Assembly (NCBI RefSeq): GCF_002776525.5
Contig: NC_045436.1
Span: 53,070,480 to 53,134,479, forward strand
Length of the DNA: 64,000 bases
DNA from: Piliocolobus tephrosceles
Taxonomy: Eukaryota > Chordata > Mammalia > Primates > Cercopithecidae
Direction of reading: 5' to 3'
The notes under the pieces are model-generated. The model saw only the letters and a program-made list of their open reading frames with translations. It did not search any database and had not been told where the DNA came from. The first letter of the stretch is position 1. Each line of letters starts with the position of its first letter. The position numbers and the translations under genes were made by a program. Shown here in pieces: positions 1-11,226 of the stretch.

Positions 1-2567
1 GAAGACATAGACATGACAATTTTCTTTCTTGAAACTTTATTCAAGTAAGCATCTGGGTGACAGCATCTGGAAAGTGATTCTCAAAGTCTGAAGATCTCAG
101 GTGGTCTGAGTCAACCGAGGTGCCTTACAAAAAATTCACGTACCTATACCCAACTATACAACTATTGACAGATTATTTGGGGACAGGACAGAGAAAATAT
201 TTTAATAAGCTCTCTGTGTGACTCTTACATATAATTGTTTAGAGAACAATAGAACTAAGAGACGTTTCTGGGCAACTTGCATTCCAGAATCTAGATCTGG
301 GTGATAGAAAAAATATTTTCCTAAAAAAAAATTTGGTAATTGTATCCAAATACGAATCATTGAATTTTATTCTCTCTTTCATAATTTACTGATTACACAC
401 ACACAGAGTTTTATAGATAGCTTATGTCCAGAAAATGAGAATTAAGTACTCATGGTGTTTATCTATATCAACCTATCTGTCTATCTTGTTCTAAGGAAAA
501 CATATTAAATAATTTCAATGTTGTAAAATGCTAAAATATATTTACTTTTTAAAATAAGGATGCTCTAAGAATAACTCATTTATATGGAATGAAAGTGGTT
601 CAGTGCACTATATAGAACCTAAATCAGTTATCAGTTTTCTATATGCCTTCTGAACATATACCTCACCTCTCACAGGGAGCTTATAGAAATGGAACAATAT
701 AAAGGTTATATGTAAAGAGTTCCTATATTACTGAATAATTGGATTGTTAGTTGTCAAGCCCTTCACCTGCATATCTGTACAGATTGGAAAGGTGAAGTTT
801 TACAGAAATGTAGGTGAGACCATTTGTCTTGACTTGCTGCACTGCAGGAACCTGACTGCCTTTTATGATAAGGCCAAACTGGACACCTTTAAGCTGCTGG
901 TGCTAGCAATGAGAACATTCTAATTGAGTGCCTTTGTTCCTTTTCTTCATTGAAACAGGATCGGTTTTGTTCATTTACACATGCACATAAAACCATTTGG
1001 GTTCATTTGTAGCAATTGTTAGAGGCAGGTATTTGTGAAATACTGTTGGCAATGTTTAAATATAATTTATCTCTTCCCACAGATGACCACAATCCTAGCA
1101 AAACCTTTTTATTCTGTACATTATGATTTAGCTATTTATTCATTTTTATTCCTCTAGCTACACTAGATTTCTTGAACAGTCATTTCAAATTCCATTTAGG
1201 GAATAGCACCAAGGGGCATGACCAAGATGAATAAGATTTCCCATTTGTACTCTGAAGAGCTGGTATTTGGATGTGACTTTGAATGAAAGAATGCATTTCT
1301 GGAAAGTTAATAAATCATGGTGTGCATTTATAATAAAACTAAACTATAAATTTCTTGAGAAAAATAAAATATTAAAACATTTTAAAACAATTACTAGATT
1401 TAACTTGATTTTTTTTCTTTCAAGGGAATATAGCCCCTCTGGAGAGTGATTGAAGACCTCCATTTTCTTATAAATTTGTTCCCTTACATCTGGATGATAA
1501 GTAGAATAAGTGAGAATACTGTAGAAAATATATATTTTAACAATATCAGCACACTAGTTAAGTAGTAGGTTTGTGCTAGGGCACAATTCAATGTAAGTCA
1601 TCCAAAATATAAAGAAATCATATTTCACACTTACTATAATAATGATTTTCAATGTTGTTTAAACCTATTAAGACTTTGGGAACATATCAATAGATTATCA
1701 ATGAATAAACTTGTAGTCTCTATTTGAAAGTACTGGTATACATGAGCTTATAAAACTATATAGATATGTAAATACTGTTTGTAAAGCTCTTGATTTAATC
1801 TCCACCTACTATATTATAACCGATTGTTTAAATACCTAATTTGTATAAGAAACCACAAACAAATAATGGAGAAGTTATTTAGTGAGAAATTATGAAAATT
1901 CAGAAGGATTAATGGGCTGAAATTATTTTATTCAGAGAACATACTATCAATACACAAAATAATCTTATTGTTTGTATGTAGAAATTCAATTGTTACATTG
2001 AAAATTCGCACTAGTTCTTGCTACAAAACAGGATGTGTAGACATTGACAGAAACTGTAATGATAAGGAATTAATTTTTAAGTATGTCTAAAACTGAGATT
2101 CCAATACCCATTCACATCCTAATATATACACCCTGCACACACACAAACGCGATGATAGTTTTACAGCAAAGTCTATTAAAGTCACTCTCCCAATTGAAAT
2201 GATGTCTGTATCTCTCCATTGCCTAATATGACACACACAGTCATTTGCCAGTGTGCCTAACCTAAATTTATTTCTTCAATTTCCACTCCTCCCTCAGTGT
2301 TTTTTCTGCCTCATATATATCTCTCCAGTTTGATTCCCCAGTAGGTTATTCCAATCAGATATCTTTAGCATGGCTCATGCTCTTTCCTCTGCTTGGGAAC
2401 AGCATGGCTTCTCACCTCTGTCACCTCTTTTCTATCCATGAAGTTCTTAGACCTCTGTGTTTTTGCATTTTACTTGTTTCCTCAGTTTCATCTATAAGAA
2501 ATCCTGCCATGGACTATAACTGAATTTGCTGGAATTATCTATTTTGCGCCAAGCATTTCTTTCTTTC
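1..2567. other. AT-rich intergenic DNA, nothing recognised
   Basis: No repeat family, RNA gene or coding exon is recognisable here. The only open frame of note (1267-1449, plus, 60 codons) has no domain-like composition and is expected by chance in such AT-rich DNA. Confidence 0.6.
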
Positions 2568-2613
<46 letters not shown>

Positions 2614-2626
2614 ATTATTATCATCA
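2568..2626. repeat. (ATT)n microsatellite
   Basis: About 18 tandem ATT units with a few interruptions (AAT, ATC) near the right end. It lies exactly where the A-rich tail of the adjacent minus-strand L1 should be, so it probably grew out of that tail. Confidence 0.95.
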
Positions 2627-3280
2627 TACTTTAAGTTCTAGGGTACACGTGCACAACGTGCAGGTTTGTTACATATGTATACGTGTGCCATGTTGGTGTG
2701 CTGCACCCATTAACTCGTCATTTACATTAGGTATATCTCCTAATGCTATCCCACCCCCCTCCCCCCTCCCCACAATAGGCCCCAGTGTGTGATGTTCCCC
2801 ATCCTGTGTCCAAGTGATCTCATTGTTCAGTTCCCACTTATGAATGAGAACATGCGGTGTTTGGTTTTCTGTTCTTGTGATAGTTTGCTGAGGATGATGG
2901 TCTCCAGCTGCATCCATGTCCCTACAAAGGACATGGACTCATCCTTTTTTTATGGCTGCATAGTATTCCATGGTGTATATGTGCCACATTTTCTTAATCC
3001 AGTCTGTCACTGATGGACATTTGGGTTGATTCCAAGTCTTTGCTATTGTGAATAGTGCCTCAATAAACATATGTGTGCATGTGTCTTTATAGCAGCATGA
3101 TTCATAATCCTTTGGGTATATCCCCAGTAATGGGATGCTGGGTCAAATGGTATTTCTAGTCCTAGATCCTTGAGGAATCGCCACACTGTTTTCCACAATG
3201 GTTGAACTAGTTTACAGTCCCACCAACAGTGTAAAAGTGTTCCTATTTCTCCACATCCTCTCCAGCACCTGTTGTTTCCT
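2627..3280 (-). mobile_element. L1 (L1PA type), 3' end, strongly 5'-truncated
   Basis: Read on the plus strand this is the reverse complement of a primate L1 tail. It starts with the complement of the conserved terminal motif (tactttaagttctagggt), continues through the 3'UTR and enters the end of ORF2. About 650 bp remain of a 6-kb element. The match to the L1 consensus stops abruptly at about 3280, where the arm of a long foldback begins. No clear target-site duplication was found. Open frames on either strand here (2669-2917, 2789-3013) are UTR/ORF2 debris. Confidence 0.95.
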
Positions 3281-3591
3281 GAGAAACTAACCTGTTGGAA
3301 AAGTTAGAAAAAGCCTAATCTTAAAGAAGCAATCAAGAAAAAACAAAATAAAGAACAAAGGTTCGTATATCTCACAGCTCACCAAACCAGAGAGCTTAGT
3401 AAAAGCAGATATGCAAGAAATAGTTGGTGCAGACTTTTAATACCAAGTATTTCTTGCATATCTGCTTTTACTAAGCTCACTGGTTTGGTGAGCTGTGTGA
3501 TATACGAACCTTTGTTCTTTATTTTGTTTTTTCTTGATTGCTTCTTTAAGATTTGGCTTTTTCTGACTATTCAAACAGGTTAATTTCTCTC
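3281..3591. repeat. Long inverted repeat (foldback) next to the L1 5' end
   Basis: Left arm 3281-3428 and right arm 3442-3591 are reverse complements over about 148 bp, with roughly 8 mismatches and one 2-bp indel by eye. The loop is about 13 bp. The arms are not recognisable L1 or Alu sequence. The left arm abuts the truncated L1 5' end. It could be an inverted duplication made during L1 insertion or an unrecognised palindromic DNA element. Confidence 0.93.
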
Positions 3592-3959
3592 TATTTGTAT
3601 TCCCATAATGAAACTCTGTGTTCTAATTATCTGGCTGTGGGCCGGTCTTGCTTGGGTGTTTCTTTCTTAATTTCTCAATGGAAAGCATAGTACAATTGCC
3701 AAAGGGGAATAACGATGAATGAATGGATGAACAAATTAGGTAAAAATTAAATAGTTAAAAAATTATCGAAGTATATTATGCATACAAAAATAGAAACAAG
3801 TATATATCGCAAAGTGTATCATAAGTATACAGCACAATGAATTTACAAAAATTGAGTATAGCCTTTTAAACAGCACTGCAGAAAATCCTTCATGCAGTCT
3901 TCCAATCACTATTTCAACAATGTAATTCTGTATAGACTGTTGACATCATAATATGTTTC
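3592..3959. other. Unassigned AT-rich DNA
   Basis: Nothing recognised. The sequence directly right of the foldback continues as ordinary AT-rich DNA. Confidence 0.5.
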
Positions 3960-4228
3960 ACTTTTTTGGGGGCTTTATAGGAAAGAAACCACCCAATATA
4001 TTCTCTCTTAGAAGTAGCACATTTGTATTTGTGATATTCATCCCTATTGTTTTATATAATCATCAATAGTTTGTTGCCACTGTGGCATTTTATTCCACCT
4101 TATGGATATAATAAAATTTATTTAACCATAATTACTTTTGTTAATACATACTGAGTAGTTTCAGATTGGGCCTATTAGAATAATATTACAATAAATATTC
4201 TAGAACATTTCTTTTGGTGAACATGAAC
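3960..4228 (-). mobile_element. Possible ancient L1 fragment (antisense)
   Basis: The order of weak matches (a tattccac...atggatat stretch, then ttatttaacca, then a segment like the usual 'gctattatgaataaagctgctatgaacatt' region in degenerate form) resembles the 3' part of ORF2 of old L1 families read in antisense. Divergence is high and the ends are unclear. Confidence 0.4.
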
Positions 4229-5343
4229 TAGATTCCAAGGGAAGATGATAATTTAAGTATGCAAGGAAGTTTAATGGTAAGCTTTATGCAGGGTTTAAGA
4301 AAAGATAAAAAGTAAAAAATGAGTGTGCTTAGTTCTAGTAATCACATTTATGCTTATCAACCTATGTAAGACTTGCTTAGAAAAAGATTGTGAAAAAATT
4401 TGAAGTTTAAAATAATGAAGGCCTCAGATGATACTCCAAAATGTTTTGCATTGTTTCCTCAAGCAATGTTGATGTATTTGAGACTTTTATGCTGCTAATA
4501 ATTTTTAATTCAACATTTGAGAACTGTAAGTTTAATCTAATATAAAGATCATTTCTTATTTATATCGGTATAGTTTTGAAATGGAATTTATTCAAATGAT
4601 TGTGAAATATAAGGAAAAAAAACCCTGGTGGTTCCACAAATGTGGATTATACTCAACACCAGTTTAAACTACTATTATTTATCTTTCTTTTCTTCTTTTG
4701 GTCAAAGATAGTCTTTATTGCAAATAGAGCTGAACATTTTTCTGGAAAAAAATGTTTGTTTTCATTTTAATTGTTGACAAATTTTAATGATTTGTTTTTA
4801 CATTCTTGCATTTACTTATAATTATACTAAAATATTGGTCCATCTCTGGTAGAAGTAATCATACATTTTATGTTCTTTTGTGAGAAAGATTACATGAATA
4901 GGCTAATTTTAAATGACTATTCATGGTGCTATTTTAATAGATACAGTACCATAGTTGCATATTCTTGGCTGCCTGCCAGTTATATCCTCAATTTGTACAT
5001 GCAACATGAAAAAGCTTAAAGATTGTCAGCGTTGAAACAAGAATAAGCCAATATATCTCATATACAAAGATTCAGGATAAAATCTAAAGTACTAAATGAA
5101 TTACAAATAGTTACATTTACCTTGCTTCCAAGACTTCCTCCATTTAAAATACATGTCCATACTCTGTGTGCCTAAAGAATTAAAGCAGTCAGCATATATG
5201 TGGTTTTTGTGCAGATTAATACATTCCTTAACAGTCATTTTGTTCTTTTCAGTTCAAAAAGTAGTATATACTCTACCTGTATACAAGGAAGTTATAATTT
5301 TATATCAGGAGAAATTGAAATGCTTCTGAATATAAATAATTAT
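4229..5343. other. AT-rich intergenic DNA, nothing recognised
   Basis: No repeat family, gene or RNA signal was seen. The frame at 5200-5388 runs into the Alu remnant at its end and is not a gene. Confidence 0.55.
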
Positions 5344-5403
5344 ATCCACCCTCCTTGGCCTCCCAAAATGCTGGAATTACAGGCATGAGCCACTGCACTT
5401 GGC
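5344..5403 (-). mobile_element. Alu fragment, 5' end only
   Basis: About 60 bp matching the reverse complement of the first 60 bases of Alu (ggcctcccaaaatgctgg, then attacaggcatgagccac). The rest of the element, including the A-tail, is missing, which is the opposite of ordinary 5' truncation. Confidence 0.9.
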
Positions 5404-5738
5404 AATTTTTTCATTACTGAAAAGTTATTTAAATAATCTTGGTACCTCTGTTTACTTCCCAATTAGGAGACAAATGGCTTACTAATACTACATTTAAATG
5501 TTTTATATATTTTTTTCCAATACTGAAAGTTCTCTTTATTTTCTGCTTATTTTTTTTTAAGTGAAATCATGAGATCAGTATATGAAACTTGTTTCTATTT
5601 CACTGTTATAGTGAAAACACATTTAGAGAAATCTTGTTCAAAAGGAAGATCAAGTGCATGAGTAGCCATTTTGTGTTTCTGTATGTTTATTAATCACACA
5701 TAGAACACATACATCATTACGCTAATATGCAGCAACAC

Positions 5739-6074
5739 TCATAATAATGCAAATTCTCTATTCATGACAAAAAAGGAAGGATATAGTGGTACTGGCATTG
5801 TGACCAAGGACCAGATATGGTCTATCAATCTATTTTTGAGGTCAAGTGGCCATATTTTGAGGATGGTTGTGAGAACAATCCCACTTTTTTGGAAATGCAT
5901 TCTCATAATTCTGAACAGCTTTGTGGGTTTAGCCCTCTCCTTGTCACAATCAAAGATAGAATCAATTACATCACAGTTTATGCCACATTTGTGTTCAGCG
6001 ATTAAAATTCTGCTAAATATATAGTCCAAGTGTCCAGAGCCAGGATTCCAAAGTAGGACCAAATTAAAGCTCAA
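5739..6074 (-). other. Unrecognised 111-codon open frame, probably non-coding
   Basis: An ATG-to-stop frame of 111 codons on the minus strand with overlapping open frames on the plus strand (5764-6024 and 5817-6005). I do not recognise the predicted protein: no signal peptide, repeats or catalytic motif stands out. The local base composition is less AT-rich than its surroundings, which by itself lengthens frames. There is no visible promoter, splice context or A-tail. It could be a piece of an old transposon or a retrocopy of an untranslated region. Expression or cross-species conservation data would be needed before calling it a gene. Confidence 0.2.
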
Positions 6075-6506
6075 CAGCTGGCAAGATACTGCAGAAGTAA
6101 TTCTATAATCTCTGTATTGAGAAGTACATAAAAGAGAACATCTTCTGAAAAACAGACTTCTAAAGTAATTTTATAGTTCATAAAAAAATCCAAATTTATG
6201 AGTGCATTTATTTAACACTAACAAAATGTGGAATAGGGAGAGCTAAGGAAATAAACCACATATCTCTGTGTGATATAAAATTGCATTAAAATAAAAGAAA
6301 AAAGATTGAATTGGCCAATAAATAGTATTAGGACTGTTTGCATTTTAAATGTAATAAAAACATTAATATGAGATCACAGAATTATACCCTACACAAAACA
6401 GAAGTCTAGATGGGTCAGTGGTCTAATTGTGAAAACATAAAATTTAAAACTACCAGGCCACAGAAAGGAACTATTTCTGTGATATGGTACTAAAAAAAGA
6501 CTTTTT

Positions 6507-6811
6507 GGCTGGATGCAGTGGCTCATGCCTGTAATCCCAGCACTTTGGGAGGCCAAGGTGGATAGATCACCTGAGGTCAGTAGTTTGAGACCAGCCTCAC
6601 TAACATGGTGAAAACCCATTTCTACTAAAAATACAAAAATTAGCTGGGTGTGGAGGTGGGTGCCTATAGTCCCAGCTACTCAGGAGGCTGAGACAGAAGA
6701 ATTGCTTGAACCTGGCAGAGGTTGCAGTGAGCTGAGATCATACCACTGCCCTCCAGCCTGGGTGACACAGTGAGATTCTGTCTCAAAAAGAAAAGAAAAA
6801 ATAAAAAGAAA
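6507..6811 (+). mobile_element. Alu, full length
   Basis: Complete dimeric Alu: 5' start ggctggatgcagtggctcat, left arm, middle A-rich linker (aaaaatacaaaaatta), right arm ending ctgtctca, then an A-rich tail with G interruptions. Minus-strand open frames in it (6389-6619, 6676-6903, 6680-6982) are Alu translations. Confidence 0.97.
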
Positions 6812-8662
6812 TTCTTTCTTAAATAAACAAAAAATAACAGAAAGATTAATAAATTTGGCAATAGCAAATTTAAGTATAAAAACAACTGTTTTGCGACACA
6901 CACATGTGCACATGCTTATATGCACTATAAGTGCCAAAGAGGCAAGGAAATATGAACTGCTAATCAAAAAATGAAGAGACAACTATGACATACCTAAAGA
7001 TGATCAGGTTAGAAGACAGGGCAGGTAGAGACATTAAAATTACTGTAATTAATATATTAAAGAAAATTGAGGAAAAATGAAAAACTGGAAGGGATGGAAA
7101 ATTTTAAATATTAAAAACAAAAATGCTTAAAATTATAGAATTCAAAATTATAACTAATGAAATGAATAACATAAAGGAAGGCTTATCAGGAAATTAGACA
7201 CTGGCTATAACAAACTTTTCAAGGCATCACATAGTTAAATTAACTGAAAAATAAAAAAAGAATAAAGAGATGTGTTATACATGCTCTGAAGGACTTGCAT
7301 ACATATGGTAAGAAACAGAGGAAGAAAATGTAGATTATGAATGACAGAAACAATATATAAAGAGATAAAGTATGAGAATTATCTGTAAGTAATAGAAGAT
7401 ATAAATCTACATGTTCAGGAAGTTTCTTAAAGTCCCATGGGTTATATACAAGGAAGAACCCACATGGAAACACTGTAGTAAACCTGCAGACAAGCAATGA
7501 CAAAATGGAAGAAAATCTTCAAAACAGCCAGATATTTGTAGAACTGGGAAACAAAAGCCTAAAAAGTAAAAACAGTGAACATGACAGCTGACTTTTCTAA
7601 AGAAATGATTAAATTCAGGACATAATGGAATGGCATTTGCAATATGTAAGAAAGAAATAATTGCTACCTTCCAAATTTGAGTTGGAATACAGAGATTTCA
7701 GATAAACGAAACCATGGGAATTCGTTATTAGTAAGGAGAAAAACCTATAGGGAAACCAGGCAGATGTAACTAAGATCTATAATGCAAAAATAGAAGAAAA
7801 AATGAAGAATATTGGGAATGGTAAGCATTCAGATAAATGTAAAAATTATTTGACTATACAAAATAATGTAATGTTTTATAGAGTTTTAAATATATGTAGA
7901 ACTAAAATAAGTAAAATTAAAATGACAGAAAAATAAATAGTTTATATGTTCCAATGTTCTAATATTTTAGAAATATCAGAAAATTGAGTAAAGTAATCAT
8001 TGGTGTTAGACCATGATAAATCAAGGATGCTGGATCAGAAGAATAGTATGAATTAAAGGATAAAGTAATTAACTAGTGAATAGAAGGGGAAAATGTAATT
8101 TAAAAAAAGATTAGTGCAAAACAAAACATAGAAGAAGTAAAAGTGGAAAATAGAGGATATGGCCAAATAAAATATTGATAGTAAAAATTAAATTGATTAT
8201 CAAGTCTGTGAAGATTGACAATTTAAATAATATTGTTTTTAAATGACAGTATACATAATATTTTTGAAATTCACAAACAGCAAAAGAAAACATAAAATTT
8301 TATCTCCCTTACGAAATCTCCAATTCTTTTAACAGAGTAATTTTCAGACATAGATGACATCAACAGTGATTATTTCCCACCAGATATTAAGTAAGGAAAC
8401 TACACTAAAATTTAATAAACTGTTCTCAAGAATAGGAAAGAAGGAAACTTTATATGGCTATTTCTGATTTGAATTCCAAAGGCTGATATGGAAATTATAA
8501 GATAAATATATATATAAATTAATTGTGTCATGAATTTATTATATAAATCCTAATATAGGTATTAGCAAATATATACCAAAACATATTTAGATATATGATA
8601 TTATAAGAATGAACATCTTAAATAGTAAGAATATTGAAGATACATATTGGATAGATGGCAGA

Positions 8663-8772
8663 TTGATGGGTGCAGCAAACCACCATGGCACATGTATACA
8701 ATGTAACAAACCTACACTTTCTGCAGGTGTATCCCAGAACTTAAAATAAAATAAAAATAATAACAATAAAAA
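8663..8772 (+). mobile_element. L1 3' terminal fragment (about 105 bp)
   Basis: Contains the L1PA terminal block in sense orientation: atgggtgcagcaaaccacca, ggcacatgtataca, then cagaacttaaaataaaataa and an A-rich tail with T and C interruptions. A short imperfect flanking match (atacatattg before, atacataatg after) may be the target-site duplication. Confidence 0.88.
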
Positions 8773-9335
8773 ATACATAATGAAATGATTACATTTAAGG
8801 TGATTTGAATTGGATTTTTCAGGTTTAGAGTGAAAAGTAAATAAAAATAGTGATTCAAATATGTGTAATAAAAATTTTGGTAAATAAAATTTTATCAATA
8901 TAAAGTAAAACATTTAAAAGTAAGCACATGAGAAAATAAATTGAAGTAAATAATACAAAGAAGAAGATGAGAAAACAAGAATATCTAGAAAGATAGGAAT
9001 AGATGGTTCAGCAATTTCAAATAGATCAGTAAATTCGATAAGCTCAAATAACATATATAGCAGTAAAACCACATAGATATAATTACATGCAGTTATAAAT
9101 ATTAATACTGATGAACCTTATATATATACAGGTGAATAAAAAGGTAGTATCCAGAAAAATAAATGCATTTTTATGATTTCTATAATTTTAAATAAATGCA
9201 AACAAGATTACACATTTTAGAGATATTAATATAATTTAAAATATTAAAGATATTAAAAATTCAAGGTAGTGCTACCTTTGATGGAAGAAAGAGATATACG
9301 AGAGGCTTAAAGTGTGTTGAGATGTTCTAGTTTAT

Positions 9336-9619
9336 TTCTTTTTTTTGAGAGGGAGTTTCACTCTCATTGCCCAGGCTAGAGTGCAGTGGAGCTATCTCAG
9401 CCCACTGCAACCTCTGCCTCCTGGGTTCAAGCTACTCTCCTCCCTAGTAGCTGGGACTACAGGCATGTGCCACCACACCTGGCGAATTTTTGTATTTTTA
9501 GTAGAGACAGGGTTTTGCCGTGTTGACCAGGCTGTTCTCCAACTCCTGACCTCAGTTGATCTGCCCGCCTTGGCCCTGCAAAGTGCTGGGATTATAGGTG
9601 TGAGCCACTGAGCCTGGCT
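9336..9619 (-). mobile_element. Alu, full length, with target-site duplication
   Basis: Complete Alu in antisense: T-run and gagagggagtttcactctc at the left, ending at the complement of the Alu 5' start (gtgagccactgagcctggc). The flanks carry a near-identical duplication, agatgttctagtttattt (from 9320) and agatgttctattttattt (from 9621). The right copy merges into the T-rich tail of the next Alu piece, so this Alu landed at that older tail. The 88-codon plus frame 9345-9611 lies wholly inside it. Confidence 0.96.
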
Positions 9620-9637
9620 AGATGTTCTATTTTATTT

Positions 9638-9746
9638 TATTTTTATTTTTATTTTTTAGAGATGGAGTCTTGATCTATCCTCTAGGCCGAAGTGCAGTGG
9701 CATGATTGCAGCTCACTGCAACCTCAGAGTCTTGGGCTCAAGGGAG
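9638..9746 (-). mobile_element. Partial Alu (right arm), 5'-truncated
   Basis: T-rich tail then agagatggagtcttgatcta through gctcactgcaacctcagag, in antisense; about 100 bp of the Alu 3' half. The match ends at about 9746, after which unique sequence follows. It is the older insertion into whose tail the 9336-9619 Alu inserted. Confidence 0.88.
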
Positions 9747-9936
9747 TTTCGGGGAGGTTTTGTTTTGTTTTGTTTTTTTCCTCCAAAGATTCTGTATATG
9801 ATTAAAATTTGAGAAACGCTGACTTCTATAATTTTCTCTTGGTAGCTTTGAAGGAAATAATTGGCAAATACTTACTGATATCACTCTGACAGTTTAGTCT
9901 GGATGAAGCAGCCCTGAACCCTTTGAATGTGTAAGT

Positions 9937-10235
9937 CTTTTTTTGTTGGAGATGGATGTGGTATCTCCCTCTGTTTCCAAGGTTGGAGTGAAGTAGAGTG
10001 ATCTCAGCTCACTGCACCCTCCACCTCCCAGACCTCAAGCAATCCTCCCTCCTCATCCCCCAAAGTAGCTGGGACTACAAGTGCATACCCATGCCCAGAT
10101 AATTTTTTTATTTTTTGTAGAGATGGGGTTTCGCCATTCTGCCCAGGCTGGTCTTGAATTCCTGGACTAAAGTGATCCTCCCACCTGGTTCTCCCAAAGT
10201 ACTGGGATTATAGGTGTGAGCCACTGTGCCCGGCC
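9937..10235 (-). mobile_element. Alu, full length, diverged (AluJ-like)
   Basis: Antisense Alu from a short T-run through gtgatctcagctcactgca and gtagagatggggtttcgcc to the complement of the 5' start (gagccactgtgcccggcc). High divergence and retained J-type positions suggest an old copy. Confidence 0.93.
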
Positions 10236-10987
10236 AAAGTATTCTATATTATATGATAGATGTGGGAAATCTGGGTATTTATTGAACAAATTTTTTATTT
10301 CTTTGTATAGTTATAATACTGCCAAATTAATTTTGATAACTATTTAGAGAAGATTCTCACAAAAATATATCCCACAAAATATTAATATGTATAATATAAA
10401 AACAAATTCTAATCACTACAAATAACAGACAACTCATTAAATTTTGGTAGCTAATATGGACAGGCAATTCAGAAACTTATGAAAATTTGCCCAACTTCAC
10501 TAGTAGTTTTGAAAAGTAGATCAAAACAAGCCATGTTTTAATAATCAGCTAAATAACTCTAAGGTATAATATCAAGTAATAACAAATTTGCAATTAAAAA
10601 TATCCTTCCAAACATTTAGAAAGGAAAATAATGTAGTAAATTTAAAAACAAGTTGTTTTTACTTAGATAAAGAAATTACATTTTTAAACTATGAGCCAAC
10701 AATTCCAGTTCATTTTATGTTAGAAATATTTCATATTTCAATACAAAGTGTGTTATGCACGTTTTTGGTAAAATACAATGAAAACTATTTGTACATTTTT
10801 TTAGTGTTAATGTCACAAGATAGAATATTATGTTGCAGTTAAATGTAAATAATTAGCACTCTATAGATGGGAATAAATTTTCAGTAACAACATACTTAAC
10901 TAAGAGACAGACATCAATATGCATAATATGATAATTTATGTAATTTTTACATGCAAAAATTGCACATTTTATACAATAATTATTAGA

Positions 10988-11226
10988 TTATTGGCTAATA
11001 TTTACCGTGGGTTGAGCATTGTTCCGATAGTTTATATACATTAAATCATTGACTTCTCACAACTCTGTATTTTAGACAATTTTACATTCCCTATTTTATG
11101 GAAAAAAATACTGAGACACAGAGGATAAATAATTGAGCCTAAGTCATCATACATTAAGTGGCAGAATCAATATTTGAACCCAGACGGCCTGGTTCTGGAA
11201 TCTGTGTTCTTAATCATTCTTCTATG
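10988..11226 (+). mobile_element. MIR SINE
   Basis: Nearly complete MIR in sense orientation: the order ggttgagcattgttccgata, acattaaatcattgacttct, cctattttatgg, actgagacacagaggataaa, then agtggcagaatcaatatttg and aacccagacggcctggttct matches the MIR core and flanks. MIRs are old tRNA-derived SINEs spread before the placental radiation. Confidence 0.95.

Larger units (their letters stand above)
6960..10986 (+). mobile_element. Ancient L1/HAL1-like element, interrupted
   Basis: Degenerate plus-strand similarity to old L1 or HAL1. Around 7530-7850 the order of motifs resembles the C-terminal part of an L1 ORF1 (caaaacagccag, gacagctgacttttc, gaatggcatttgcaa, tttcagataaac). Around 10440-10850 it resembles the 3' part of such an element. 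No ORF2-like reverse transcriptase stretch was seen between them, which would suit HAL1, a LINE derivative with ORF1 only. Younger insertions lie at 8663-8772, 9336-9746 and 9937-10235. No usable reading frame survives. Ends and continuity are uncertain. Confidence 0.5.
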
